Notes: generated by a model not told the origin, from the letters alone. A stretch of 64,000 bases of DNA from Hofstenia miamia (GCA_004352715.1 SCFE01000049.1:436962-500961); one strand, 5' to 3'; shown: positions 47,220 to 58,490, counted from the first letter of the stretch. A program made the numbers and translations.

Positions 47220-48147
47220 ACCACATTGGCAACACTGCTGTATTGCAAAACTTTGATCGTGTGTACCCAGCAATTCGTGAGAAGATGCCCATGCATAATA
47301 GAAGTAATCCCGTGTATGTGCAGCAGGATAGTGCAAAGCCACATATTAATGGTTCCGATGCAACACTGAATGAAGAAGGGCGTAAGGATGGATGGGATAT
47401 TGTCATGACAAATCAGCCACCAAACAGTCCTGATTTNATTGATACAGAAACTGTTCCATTACCAAACATTAATAAAAGAAAAAAGAATCGACAAAAAGGA
47501 ACGTTGGAAACCAAGCCTATTACCTCTGTCACTAAAGAGATTGTCAAGAAAATGATCATTGATCGTGTGTACCCAGCAATTCGTGAGAAGATGCCCATGC
47601 ATAATAGAAGTAATCCCGTGTATGTGCAGCAGGATAATGCAAAGCCACATATTAATGGTTCCGATGCAACACTGAATGAAGAAGGGCGTAAGGATGGATG
47701 GGATATTGTCATGACAAATCAGCCACCAAACAGTCCTGATTTTAATGTTCTTGATTTGGGATTTTTCAATTCTATTCAATCATTACAGCATAAACACGCT
47801 CCGAATAATGTGGATGAATTGATTGAAGTTGTAGAAAGTGCATATCATCAAATAACAAGGGAGACCCTGGACAATACATTCTTGTCTTTCCATAATGCAA
47901 TGGAAAGTTCAATGAAGGTAGGTGGTGGAAACAACTATAAGATGGTCCATATGGGGAAAGAAAAACTTCGACGTGAAGGAATACTACCCGTAAGCATCCA
48001 ATGCAATCCAGATTCAATACTGACTGCTCGTTGATAGCATTTTTATAAATAGATTACACTTGATTTCAGTATATATATTTTTACGTTTCTTTTTTTCCCG
48101 AACAACGAAAAAGGTGGGATGTTTCTTTTTTTTCTGAACGGAGGAAG
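47220..48147 (+). mobile_element. Plant-type (DD39D) mariner-like element, copy 2, incomplete in assembly
   Basis: Nearly identical to copy 1 over the shared C-terminal region and right end (CTGAACGGAGGAAG then TA at 48148-48149). The left end is lost in the gap. It retains core sequence missing from copy 1: GTLETKPITSVTKEIVKKMI, then DRVYPAIREKMPMHNRSNPV and VQQDNAKPHINGSDATLNEE. From the Asp of QQD to the Asp of NVLD there are exactly 39 residues, the DD39D spacing of plant mariner-like transposases. The segment from DRVYPA to NSPD occurs twice around a single N at 47437, a probable assembly join. A 25-bp deletion relative to copy 1 removes the last codons before 48034. Confidence 0.85.
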
Positions 48148-48985
48148 TATTCCAAATGCCGGACTAGGGGATTGCCTATTTATTTCTGAGTCAATGTTTA
48201 ACTGACGATTTTAGTGATAATTTGCATCAAAAAATTCGCAGTGCTACGTGCAATTATATGTATGAAAATTGGAATAGGGTTAGGGTTAGGAATTGGAATA
48301 ATGCTGGATAGTGAAATCACATATGCAATGGCATCTGAGAGTGCTTCACCTGAACATTATAGAAGGGAGAGGGGTAAAACAGGGACATACTGTGGTGAAT
48401 TTGAACTAAGGGTAATTGCAATTATATATGATGTGACAACTAATGTTTATAATTTATTTTCCGACTATCGTGACAGGTATACCAAATTCAGGGTGGTCCT
48501 ACAGATTTAAATTTTATGGAGTATTGAAAATTTTTAAACATGCTTGTGGCGCATCAATAGATCTTTCGATTCATTGTTAAATTATAGCATACTTAGAATT
48601 TTTGAACAAGTAGCAAATCCACAAACATTTATGGGGCGTATTCAGATCTTGTCTCGTCCCGGATTAACATCAATCACAAAAAATGGGTTTTCTTTCTATC
48701 AGATACATATTAATTCTCTTAATTAAAGACAAACCATAGAAATTTGGTTCATTCTAACGAATTGGTAACTATCTTGGGTGTTGTTAGTGTAAAAGCATAT
48801 GCTATGAAATTTTTATATTCATTTAGGTACTACTAATGTAAAACACTAGTAAGGAAACTATGATAGAAAATTATTACTCATGGCAACTTTTCAGGAGCAA
48901 ATACCTATTTTTAGTATAGGCATTGATTAAAACCATTTCAAAAATAAATTAATAAATTAATGTAAAAGAAATTAATTTATGGCAT
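48148..48985. other. No gene; small telomere-like run
   Basis: Non-coding. At 48276-48290 GGGTTAGGGTTAGG gives about 2.5 TTAGGG-type units, too few for an interstitial telomere. Reading frames at 48214-48510 and 48544-48726 show no motif. Confidence 0.4.
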
Positions 48986-49262
48986 CATTAAGCAAGGTGT
49001 ATTAGTATTTAGATATATAATTGTATTGCATAATTTAGCAAAATTGATTCAAATTCTATTTAGCAGTGTGACGACACACAATTTCCACCAAACTTACCAA
49101 TGTAATTTTTTATTATATATATTTATATATATATATATATATATATATAAATTTTTAATCTTAGTTTTAAAATAAATGAATATTATTACTAATTTAATTT
49201 AGTGACAGCTCAATGGAATTGGAAATGTCAGGAATTGTTGAAAAAACACCTGATCTGAGCAG
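48986..49262 (+). other. Duplicated block 1 with (TA)n and a small exon candidate
   Basis: 48986-49135 is similar to 56990-57145: TTAGTATTTAGA, CATAATTTAGCAAA, TTCAAATTCTATTTAGCAGT and AATGTAATTTTTTATTATAT occur in order in both. A (TA)n tract follows, then an exon-like segment 49203-49262 between TTTAG and GTATTT that reads DSSMELEMSGIVEKTPDLSR. A diverged copy of that exon lies at 52186-52228 (DSLESFVASTPHILK) with the donor at the same point. No known domain. Confidence 0.45.
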
Positions 49263-49679
49263 GTATTTTCCAATTATTTCTAACAGCTTACACATTTTTA
49301 TTTACGAAATTTTTTAAAGTTACTTTAGATGAAAGAAGATTAAAGATACTTTCATATCAGTTTTAGCTAAGTTTTCAAGCAATTCCATATTTTTTAATTT
49401 AAACTTAATGTAGTATATTGGCATCTAGAATTGTAAAATGACAATTTGTGTCCATTAAATAATATTTGATGATAGTCATTGTACAATTATTGATTTAATA
49501 TTTATTTGTATTTTGATTGGTCGCTCGTACGAGGAATCCATTTTGTTTGCGTAATTTAAATATCAGACATCGCAGTATTGCTTGATATTTTGTTCTGCTA
49601 TTACTCACCGTCTGATAATAAGTGAGTTACTGTTTACTATTATTTGTAAATACGCTAAAGTGTGAATTCTGTAATTTAA

Positions 49680-51353
49680 TCCTTTCAGTCCCAATTTATT
49701 TTTCTTCGACGAAAAAAATATTACTGATCATTTTTCATCATTCTGGGATACTTCATAACTACAGACTGAAAATTGAAGCGATTTGCACTTTTCTTGTATG
49801 TTTTTGTGATTGGGACTTAACGGTTGCCTTAGCATTGTGGCATTTGACAGACACTTTCTTCATCGCCTTCCTGTCGAACCGCTAAACCTCGCACACCGGC
49901 TCAGCTGTCACATAAGTTGAGCTGAGGGTTACAGCTCTGTTATCGAACCATCGAAAAGAAAACAATCTCACTTGCTTACCTTGAATCCCCATTTTCGTGG
50001 CTTTTTCGGTAGATATTGTTTTAGAGCAGTTTTTCCCTTGAAAGGGATAATCTGTTCATCTACACTCTGTCACTGTTCTGGAGTAAACTTCAAGCAAGTT
50101 CTTCTGATAAATTCAAGAAGCGGTCTGATCTTAAACATTTGATCATGTTGAAGATCTTCTCGATTGGTAATCTGTTCCTCATTGTTAGCGAAATGTATAA
50201 ATTTATTCAATTCGAAGAAACGATTTCGCGACATAACGTCTGCCACTGCTGGAACATGGCAATCATCAGACCAAAAGAGTCGATATCTTGGAAGCCCATA
50301 CACTCCCATGTTTATCAGAATTCCAATGTAGCGTTGAACTTGATCACACATCGTTGTAAGGGATGATCCATTTTGCACAGCATAGATATTGGTCTGCAGT
50401 GTTATGTATGAAAACATCGAGGTTTTGAAGTACTTATAGAAATATACCACAGGTGATTCAATCGCATCGGGAGCCGAATTATTCAAGGAACTGCTATCAA
50501 AATCAAGCTTCATCTCATCTTCTTGCTTCTGCTTCCAATTGAAGATGGGTGTTTTCTTGCTGCTACCAGCGCTTGTTGATGGAATAGTTGCGCTTATTTC
50601 TTCTTCATACCCAGAATCACTATCTGATGATGCTGCATAACTTGGTAATCGATTTCAGGTTCCAAAACATCAGCGTCCGGGTAAACAATTAGCTCCTTAG
50701 CTTTGCGGCCAAGCCTGTTCCTGCGTGTCACAATATCTGCATCCAGATACTAATGAATTGTGCTTTGCGACACAAAACACTCGCACAAGCAGCTAATCAG
50801 CAATTGGATCTTGAAGCAACCAATCATATAGAATGTAATATTCAACAAGTTTTGCATAGAAATCGATTCATACGGTCATCCGTCTGACACTGACAGAGCT
50901 ACGCACAGAAACAGTGACTTCATATCCATGAAAAGTTGAGTCGCTATTCACACAAATTGTTCAGATTTTGTTCCATTCAGTCCCAATGTATCATATATGA
51001 TACATATGATTTCAGGTCTCTATTTTATAGTCAAAGAATGCTGCATTCGGAATATCATAAAAAATGTTAACTTACGTACACAATAGCACAAAAACATTTT
51101 TTGTTGGAAAAACAAATTACCATTACATGCGGAAAAGATACAAAATCTCCTACCCGTAAAAAATAAAAAAACAACAAAGATTTTTAAATTAGTTGACACT
51201 GATTTGAGACATGAAACCATTTAAGACAAAATATATTAATTTGATGCGTCCTAAGCAGGAAAAATACGTCGTGCATAAATAAAACATCCTATAATACATA
51301 AAAATATGCCATTGAATATTTGTATCATATATGATACTGTGGAACTGAAAGGG
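49680..51353 (-). mobile_element. piggyBac element between TTAA sites, defective
   Basis: TTAA at 49676-49679 is followed by TCCTTTCAGTCCCAAT. At the right, GGAACTGAAAGGG is followed by TTAA at 51354-51357, whose complement reads CCCTTTCAGTTCC. These are inverted repeats with the TTAA target of the piggyBac superfamily. At 1674 bp it is shorter than a full element (usually about 2.4 kb or more), and the minus-strand transposase is incomplete. It lies between exon-like segments at 49.2 and 52.2 kb. Confidence 0.85.
49968..50740 (-). pseudogene. piggyBac transposase (N-terminal and first catalytic part), broken
   Basis: Minus strand. An N-terminal acidic/Ser-rich part (SDSDSGYEEEISATIPSTS) leads into the piggyBac fold: SPVVYFYKYFKTSMFSYITL, RYIGILINMGVYGLPRYRLF, ADVMSRNRFFELNKFIHFAN and LQHDQMFKIRPLLEFIRRT. 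An in-frame stop follows PEQ at 50070, and then QSVDEQIIPFKGK carries the first catalytic Asp. KPRKWGFKVSK then meets a stop at 49968. A frameshift near 50645 separates an upstream piece (GRKAKELIVYPDADVLEPEI). The rest of the DDD core is missing. Confidence 0.85.
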
Positions 51354-52093
51354 TTAAGTTTTGCTACCCTAGCTTCCAGTTGCTTTTACTTTTGATATAA
51401 ATTTCCCCAGCCGTATACTTGATTAACATTATCTTTTAGACTTTTTCGGATAATAGACTTTTACTAAATTGCCCATTTTTATATTTTATTTTATTTATTT
51501 TATCTATGTATTTAATCAGTATGATCAACGCTTAGGGTGTCACTCCGGGCGAAAGGTAGGATAACCAGAGGCTTTAAATGGTCCTCTGGTATGACTCCTC
51601 TAGTCTAGGTGATAGTAGGTATTAGGTATAAAGATGAGTACGGTTAGGAAGCGCGGTTTGCATGTAGCTATAATTATTGTATTTTCTCTAGTCTAAAATG
51701 AGCTGAGAATTAGGTGTTGGAAATGGTTCATCGCTTCGGCCGGAGGCCTGATTCTGTAAGAACTTTGGAATTAACTTGTTCTCTGAATACTTGTTACCCA
51801 TGAAATGAACATGCTCTTGTTCTCTCATTAGATAGAAGTACATAATAACTAGTAGTTTCATCGGTTGTGTTTTAATATATCTAAAGATTGAATGCTTGCT
51901 GAGTGGTGCACGTGCTTCTACCACAAGTCAAGCATTCTACATTAATGTCATTTATTATATTTATTATCTTATTGAGTAAGTCCCCTTAACGTGTCACATG
52001 GCATCAATTCAAGAGACAGATAAGGGTTAGGTTTAAAATGTTGGTCAAAAAATTAGAATCCTGAAATGTCTGGAAAAATTTTTAGAATATAAC

Positions 52094-52139
<46 letters not shown>

Positions 52140-52185
52140 ATCAATTTTAAATACATAAATATTAATATTATTTTATTTTGTGACA
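51354..52185. other. Non-coding with (TA)n at about 52099-52136
   Basis: No recognised gene. The TA tract precedes an exon-like segment, as at 49.1 kb. Confidence 0.4.
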
Positions 52186-52630
52186 GCTTGGAATCTTTTG
52201 TGGCATCTACACCCCACATTCTTAAGTATTTTCTAATTATTTCAAATTTTTTTACTATTTATGAAATTTAAAAAAATACTGATTTCATATTAAAGATTAA
52301 AAGTATTTTCATATAAATTTTTTATTAGTTTTCAAGCAGTTAATTGCTTTTGAATTTGAAATTAATATCAAAAAAATTGAAAATAATGTAATGTGATTGC
52401 TTTGAAAAGTTTTGGCTCTTTAATACTAAAATTTTAGAGTTCAGCAAATGATATTCCTAAAATAATATAAGAAGTAATTGAAAAAATGATGAAATGATTT
52501 TTGCATTTTCACAGGTTATATGATATTATATTACTCACATAAAACTAGATTTTTTAGATCAAAATTATTTCATATTGGAGCGCAGCCATTACACCAGCAG
52601 AGTAGTTCTGACAATGAAATTTGCCCTGAG
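52186..52630 (+). CDS. Two small exon candidates, unknown product
   Basis: 52186-52228 (DSLESFVASTPHILK, donor AA|GTATTT, phase 2) and 52558-52630 (acceptor TTTTTAG, one base completing the codon, SKLFHIGAQPLHQQSSSDNE then ICPE, donor GAG|GTAAAA, phase 0) fit each other in phase. The first is a diverged copy of 49203-49262, but its acceptor position reads TTTTG instead of TTTAG, so it may be dead. The join to the zinc-finger frame downstream is out of phase, so I keep that gene separate. Confidence 0.35.
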
Positions 52631-52691
52631 GTAAAAATGGTATAATGTTTTTATTAACATAAATATAACATTTTTTATAAAAAAAAGACAT

Positions 52692-54357
52692 ATGAAGTGC
52701 TGCTTTATTTGCGGAAAAGCCGTAGTTAGCTTGGGTAAGCATATCACAATTGTGCACAAACTAACATCCCATATTTCCAATATATCAAAATTAACCCAAT
52801 ATGTAAGAAAAAAGAATACCCCTCTATTCTATTGTGGGAATTGCCACTTCATTGCACGAAAGCAATCACAGCATAAAAATTGTGGGGAACTACATAAATT
52901 AGGAAAAGGTAAATAATAATTTATTTTAAATTTATTAATGTATCTTAGGAAAATTCCCTCCTTTCTATCTAACTTTGAAAAGAAATGCTCGAAAAATTCA
53001 CCATTCATACCGGGCATTGACGAATCAACAGAGGCAACTTGAACTATGAAATAAAACTAGCAAAGGGAAAGAATTTACCAGCCATATACTTATCAAAATT
53101 CAAGGGAATGATAAGCAGAGAATCAAAATTCATAACATACATTCGAGAGAATACTAGATACTTTGAATTTTTCAAAGTTGTAATGACTAGCCTTAACGAA
53201 ATTAGAAAGGAGATGACTTGGATCACAGAGTAGGTTTGTAAAAGCAATATAGATTACTAAAATTTCTTAAATATTTATGAAAGATGATCTCAAGGACAAT
53301 ATATTACCATGGAGCAACTGAGGAGAAGGCTTAGAAGGGAAAGCTCACATTGATGTCGTTAATGTTTCCTGATTTTCAAGCACTGAGTAACATTTCCAAA
53401 GTAATTCTAGATAAATTTTTAAAAATGCTCCCAATATTTTAGGCATGCTACAATTTCTTAAAAACCAACAATGTAAATGAAGATTGGCTCAAAGTTTTCG
53501 CCACATTCTCAATAATACTTAATGGAGTGCGTCCGAAAACTATTATTGCTACAAGTGATTCATTTAAAGGAATCCACTATAATTCAAGACGGCACATCCC
53601 TAACAATTATACTTCCCGAGGCTATTAGACAATGCCTGAAAAATAATAATGGTTTACAATCTATATAATATATTTTAATTTTTTTAGCATTTAGCAATAC
53701 TAGATTGCTCCTACAACATTTTAAGGAAGAAATGGTCCGCTTCAAAACATCAAAGTGTTTTTTGGCAATGATTACAATGCCAACTTCTTTATACCAAAAG
53801 ATTCTTTGTCATTTTAACAATAGTTATAACAAATAATGGAGAACCAATCGAATCATCGAGATTTGGCCGAATAATTGAAAAAAGTAGTTTGTTTCCAGTG
53901 TTTTAATTCAATTTTGTGTATTTGATTGTTAATTGAAAATATGAGTAAGAATAGTGAAGATTTACATTATATTTATTTACGAATTTCTAGTAACTAAATT
54001 ACAGTAACTTCCATTTGTAATGCATTAACTTTAGCAAATTGTCAATTGCAGTTAATAAATTCTATTAATATCTATTTATTTTGCATTTTGATTTGGTATT
54101 AAATTTATTTGAGCAATTTGAATTAGTTTTATTATGAATGAATTATCTATTTAGCATCTAAGCTTCTCAATATGGACTTCCATAACTTATCAGCAACAGA
54201 CATACGAAAATCTATAAGCTCATGGAATCTCACAAAAAACGATGAAGTGAGGCAATGCATTGAGGCATCATTAGAGCATGACGTTATGACCGCAGAAAAG
54301 TGGTACAGAGCTTCAACAACTATTAAAAATAAGTTCCTAGCTACAAAAACCTTATAA
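52692..54357 (+). CDS. Zinc-finger/tyrosine-recombinase-like (Crypton-type?) gene, spliced, possibly decaying
   Basis: Exon 52692-52908 starts with ATG and encodes MKCCFICGKAVVSLGKHITI and VH (CxxC...HxxxxH), then CGNCHFIARKQSQHKNC, a second CxxC..HxxC site. It joins in phase across a 40-nt intron to 52949 (KFPPFYLTLKRNARKIHHSY). A one-base frame change near 53036 leads to LNYEIKLAKGKNLPAIYLSK. Exon 53443 on gives FATFSIILNGVRPKTIIATS, which resembles the first catalytic Arg block of tyrosine recombinases. A further frame change near 53573 precedes TIIQDGTSLTIILPEAIRQC. TNNGEPIESSRFGRIIEK (about 53835-53888) and the last exon 54155-54357 (NLSATDIRKSISSWNLTKND, then LEHDVMTAEKWYRA) match the R..H..Y end, with Tyr in WYR as the nucleophile. 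Two frameshifts mean either decay or sequence errors. Confidence 0.5.
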
Positions 54358-54411
54358 GAAATTTTTAATGGTAATATATAACAGAATTATATTTATAAAA
54401 CAAATTTTTAG

Positions 54412-55239
54412 AAAAATTAGATGATATTGAGATCAATTTGAATGAACCATCTTCACCAGATATTCAACCAGATGAGGAACATGAAGAGTTAGTAACTATC
54501 TCATTAATTGCAATATCTAGAACTAATATTCTTTGCAAACTTTTTTAAGAAAAATACATTTTTGCAGTTATATAATCCATTGAGATGTGAATTATTTTCA
54601 TCATCTGATAAACAATTGTTGAAGTGTACGTTATTGAAAAAATTAAATTCACAGAAATTCTATTTCAATTGCATCTGTTTTCATTTGTATACCAACATTA
54701 ATCTTTTTGATTCAAGCCCTAATGTAAAATTTCAGCTATATAAAAATTTTGAACTACGTATTGAAGGAATATGATGATCTTATTACATATAGCCACCTCT
54801 TTGCCTGCTTCTGTAAAATATATCATAACAACCTTAACTTTGGTAACTACTGCTACTAAGGAAACATCTATTTTAATTTTAGTGCCTTAAATGTGCCCTA
54901 GGTATTTTATTAATATTACAATCACCAATGTTATTATTATATTACTATTATTATTTTTATCACATTACTCAAAACCTATAGATGTTTAGACAAACAATCA
55001 TGCCAACTGCCATCCATTTCAAGGCAACATTAAGGAAAATCAAAGAAGTTCAGCTAAAAGAGACTGTCGTTGAGAATGAAATCCTAATTAAAGAATTCCA
55101 AGAAAGTTTTAAACAAAAAGTAGTCCCTACAAACTTTTGCATTAAGCAATTTATGATCAGAAATGATATTGAACTCACTCATTTTGAGCAAATAAGAAAC
55201 CAAATGCGTCAAATTAATAAGTGCATTTTACTTCTATAA
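54412..55239 (+). CDS. Two-exon coding segment, unknown product
   Basis: 54412-54491 (acceptor TTTTTAG; KLDDIEINLNEPSSPDIQPD then EEHEEL; donor TTA|GTAACT, phase 0) and 54982-55239 (acceptor CCTATAG; opens MFRQTIMPTAIHFKATLRKI and ends NQMRQINKCILLL) are in phase. The first is acidic and Pro-rich, the second basic and helical. They follow the recombinase-like gene on the same strand and could be its C-terminal continuation, but the TAA at 54355 blocks a simple join. No domain recognised. Confidence 0.4.
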
Positions 55240-56502
55240 CTTTAGCAAATATAGATTTTTGGTAACTTCTTCTAATTAAATCACAATTAAATAATATGAA
55301 TAATGCTTAAAAAATGTGCATTAAATGATTCGTTGTGGTGAAAAAATACGTCATTTTTAAAAGAAATTAGGATGTAAATTAATAATCATAATTTTATATC
55401 TGTACTGCATTTAGTCAAATGAAATGTGTAACAGCTACATTCAAAGACTAAATATCCATATTCAACTTTTGTACTTAAATGGAAAATTTTTCTGATACAT
55501 AAAAAAATTTTGAAAGTGTGCAATAATTTAAATGTCAAAATTTAAGCTCAGTGTAATGAAAAGTTATATTCTAATTTCCAATGCACCACAAGATGTTTAG
55601 TTATTTCATATGCATAAAAATAATGTCAAAACAATTGTTTGAGTTAAATGCATCTGTTTTTTAAAAGTTAAAAAAATGTACTCTTATTAATACTTTCAGC
55701 AAAAATCAAATATTTGTTTTTGCATTAATATGAAATCAATTAGAGATCCATGGTGTAAACAACACATCCAATGGCAATATTGGAAGATTGCAGATTAGAG
55801 CTCTGCTGGATCTTTAAATTATTATTCTATATAAATATCAAAACCAAATAAATTTAGTTGAATTCTTTTTAAACTTTTAATTAATAACACAAAAAATTGT
55901 GGAAATACAACCTATTCTATGAAGTAAATAAAAAATTACGATTTTGAAAATTTGCTCTAGTACCTAAAATTTACTGCAACAAACTATTTTTTAAACCATG
56001 ATAAATTCTGTAATATTGGTTCTACAAAGCTGATACAAATATCATACAGTTTCAAATCACATTTTCTATCATTTCAAATAGTTATTTTTTCAATTCTATT
56101 AAACTATTTTTTTTAACATTTTAAAATGTATCATTTATTGGACAATAGTGCCCTTTGTAAAACAGGGTTAGTAATAGGAAAACCAGACTATATGATGTCT
56201 CTAAAAATGACGAAAATGGCTTCATTTTGTTAAAAAAGGCAATTAAAAATACTTGTTACAACTTATTCTTTGGACAAATCACGAAGGATACTGAATATAG
56301 AATTCTAAAATGGTCTGGTTTTTATTTTACTAAGCCTAAATAACCAAAGTCCATTATAAATCTGCATATTCCATATTTTGAGGGCTTAATGAGTTTGCAA
56401 TTGTTTTTAAATCAATTAAAAATTTGAAGATAATAAGTGGCATTTCTATCATTTCAGTGCTCAATATTTAAACCAGTGTGATTCTTTAGTTTTGATCATT
56501 GA
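55240..56502. other. No gene recognised
   Basis: AT-rich non-coding sequence with short frames only. Confidence 0.45.
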
Positions 56503-56787
56503 ATGTCTGAAAATTCTCAAGGTTTCACTGGTGGGCCCTCTCAAGAACTAGAGCAACTTTTCAACCTCCTGCATCCGAAAAAAGAGGGTTTGGACGGTTT
56601 AGTGTTGTTGTTAATAGGTAAAATTAATAATGTTTGTTCAAATATGTATATTTCTTCAACTTCAATGCAACATATTCATTTGTGTTATAAAATTTAATAT
56701 ATTATTTAGTCAAAATCTAAAATACATTAAATTACAAATTTAATTTAGAGCGGATTTTGATGGAAATTCAAAGGATGATTCAATTAG
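56503..56787 (+). CDS. First two exons of an unknown small-exon gene
   Basis: ATG at 56503 opens MSENSQGFTGGPSQELEQLF and continues to HPKKEGLDGLVLLLI. The donor is ATAG|GTAAAA at 56618 (phase 1). The acceptor TTTAG at 56748 and the two following bases complete the codon, giving ERILMEIQRMIQL up to a donor at 56788 (phase 1). The product would start with a leucine-rich amphipathic helix. The next exon is not found; a duplicated block, a (TA)n tract and a Tc1-like insertion follow, so the gene may be truncated. Confidence 0.4.
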
Positions 56788-56989
56788 GTATTATTCAATT
56801 TGCTTTTAGATTATAATTTCCAAGAACTTGAAAAATATTTTTTTATTAAATATATTTTTTGAAGACTAGAATGTTACTGCAAATAAATTTAACAATGACT
56901 GCATAAATATTAAAATACAATCAGTTTTATATAATATTTCAAAAATGCAGCAAGAATAAAAATAATTTAACTTAGATTTGATAATGTTA

Positions 56990-57152
56990 TATATAGATAT
57001 TGTGGGAAGCAATGTATATTAGTATTTCTATACATAAAATTGCATGTCATAATTTAGCAAATTGATTTAAATTCTATTTAGCAGTGAAAACGACTCAGGG
57101 TTTCCACCAAAATTAGCAATGTAATTTTTTATTATATATATATATATATATA
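56990..57152 (+). repeat. Duplicated block 2 (related to 48986-49135), with (TA)n
   Basis: Same order of words as block 1: AATGTATATTAGTATTTCTA, CATAATTTAGCAAATTGATT, AATTCTATTTAGCAGTG and AATGTAATTTTTTATTATAT. It ends in a (TA)n tract into which a Tc1-like element has inserted at TA 57151-57152. Confidence 0.6.
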
Positions 57153-58228
57153 CAGTACTGTGCATTAAAATTGCAACACCAATAAAATTTTTCAAATTTG
57201 TCAGGTTTTCAGTTTCTCGTTGATTGTACATATCTGATGATATTTCTATTCATATAAGAAACACATTAGAATGTGAGAGAGTACCTCTAATATTTAGAAC
57301 GAAGAATATATTTGACTAAAGAAGCGGAAAATCCATATACGATTAATTTCAAATACCCCAAAATAGCGAAAAATGTCAAATTTATGAGACGGATTCATTG
57401 ATAAAATCACTTTAAATGTCAATTAATTCCATATTTGGATAGTATTCATCAAACTTAGTCATTCTGCAGTTCTGATTGCTATGTAGGGCTACTGTATTTG
57501 AATTTCGAACGCTTCGGCATCAACAATAGCGATCTTAGTCTGCTTGTGATATTTCACTGCAATGTGATTTGAAATGTGATGTTAAATATCAAAAATTCTA
57601 TTTTGAATAATATTGATCGTTGCATAGATATCTGTCCATTTCATTATCAAGTTGAAAGAAATGTTACATTGTTTGAAATGTTTAAAATGTTTCACTCGAT
57701 GCATTTTACACAACTCATTGTTTGAGAGAGGTCTACAGAAATGGATACGTCGTGTGAAAAGAGAGCTCAAGTGATCGCTTTACGTGAAAATACTGATATG
57801 TCGTACCGAGAAATTGCTGCTCGACTTGAAATGGACCACACAACAGTCAGTCGTATTGTAAATCGGTATCAGGAAACTGGCTCGTATCATAGCCAGCGTT
57901 CAAANTTGATCAATGCTGTCCTCAATGTCATGATAAGAGGAAATGATTTGGATCAAATTTGTGCGAACCTGATCAACTCGATGCCAAGAAGGGTCAACGC
58001 ATGCTTAAAAGCGAAAGGTGGACCGATCCTTTATTGAAGTGTTTTTGTAGGAAATGGAATAAAATCTTGTGTATGAATAATGTTTGCTTTCATTTAATCA
58101 AACTTGAACTAAGAACTAACTAAAAAATAGTATTTTATCAAAAAAATAACAATAAGATCACGAAACAACTCGAAATTAGCAAATTTACTAAAAATATGCT
58201 AGTGTTGCAATTTTAATGCACAGTACTG
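57153..58228 (+). mobile_element. Tc1-like element with intact TIRs and internally defective transposase
   Basis: The left end CAGTACTGTGCATTAAAATT and the complement of the right end are identical over at least 25 bp, flanked by TA on both sides (57151-57152, 58229-58230). The transposase frame from 57741 gives REIAARLEMDHTTVSRIVNR, a clear helix-turn-helix. After a single N at 57905 the frame ends INSMPRRVNACLKAKGGPIL and Y, the standard Tc1 C-terminus. The whole catalytic domain is missing, either deleted or lost at the N join. Good TIRs suggest fairly recent movement. Confidence 0.88.
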
Positions 58229-58230
58229 TA

Positions 58231-58490
58231 CAAGCGATACCATCCCATCCAAATAAAAATCCTGAAATTGACCAATCACCCTCCCTATAATCCCAATTTT
58301 GCTCCCTGTGAGTTCTGGACATTCTCAAAACTGTCAAACAAAAAAAGGCTGGATACAAATTTTCAAAGCCACAAGACCTGGCCCAAAGAATCAATCGAGA
58401 GTTGTGGGGAGTTGAAGTATTGTGAAGCGCTCCAGTCACAGGATTCAGCGCTATCAAAAATGCATTGCTAATGGAGGACTGCATAAAAGA
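58231..58490 (+). pseudogene. Mariner transposase C-terminal fragment
   Basis: NHPPYNPNFAPCEFWTFSKL matches the HPPYSPDLAPCDF-type block of animal mariners, with the last catalytic Asp changed to Asn (YNPN for YSPD). Downstream pieces in a shifted frame (RYQKCIANGG) match the WxxCI..GG tail. It abuts the right end of the Tc1-like element, and no matching 5' half lies on the other side, so it is an old independent fragment. Confidence 0.65.

Noticed and set aside
46117-48034. Open frames of 380-634 codons across 46220-47219
   Set aside because: They run through 1000 N. Real coding content is limited to the mariner-like part after 47220.
48270-48292. Interstitial telomere repeat
   Set aside because: Only about 2.5 units of TTAGGG type; too short to distinguish from chance.
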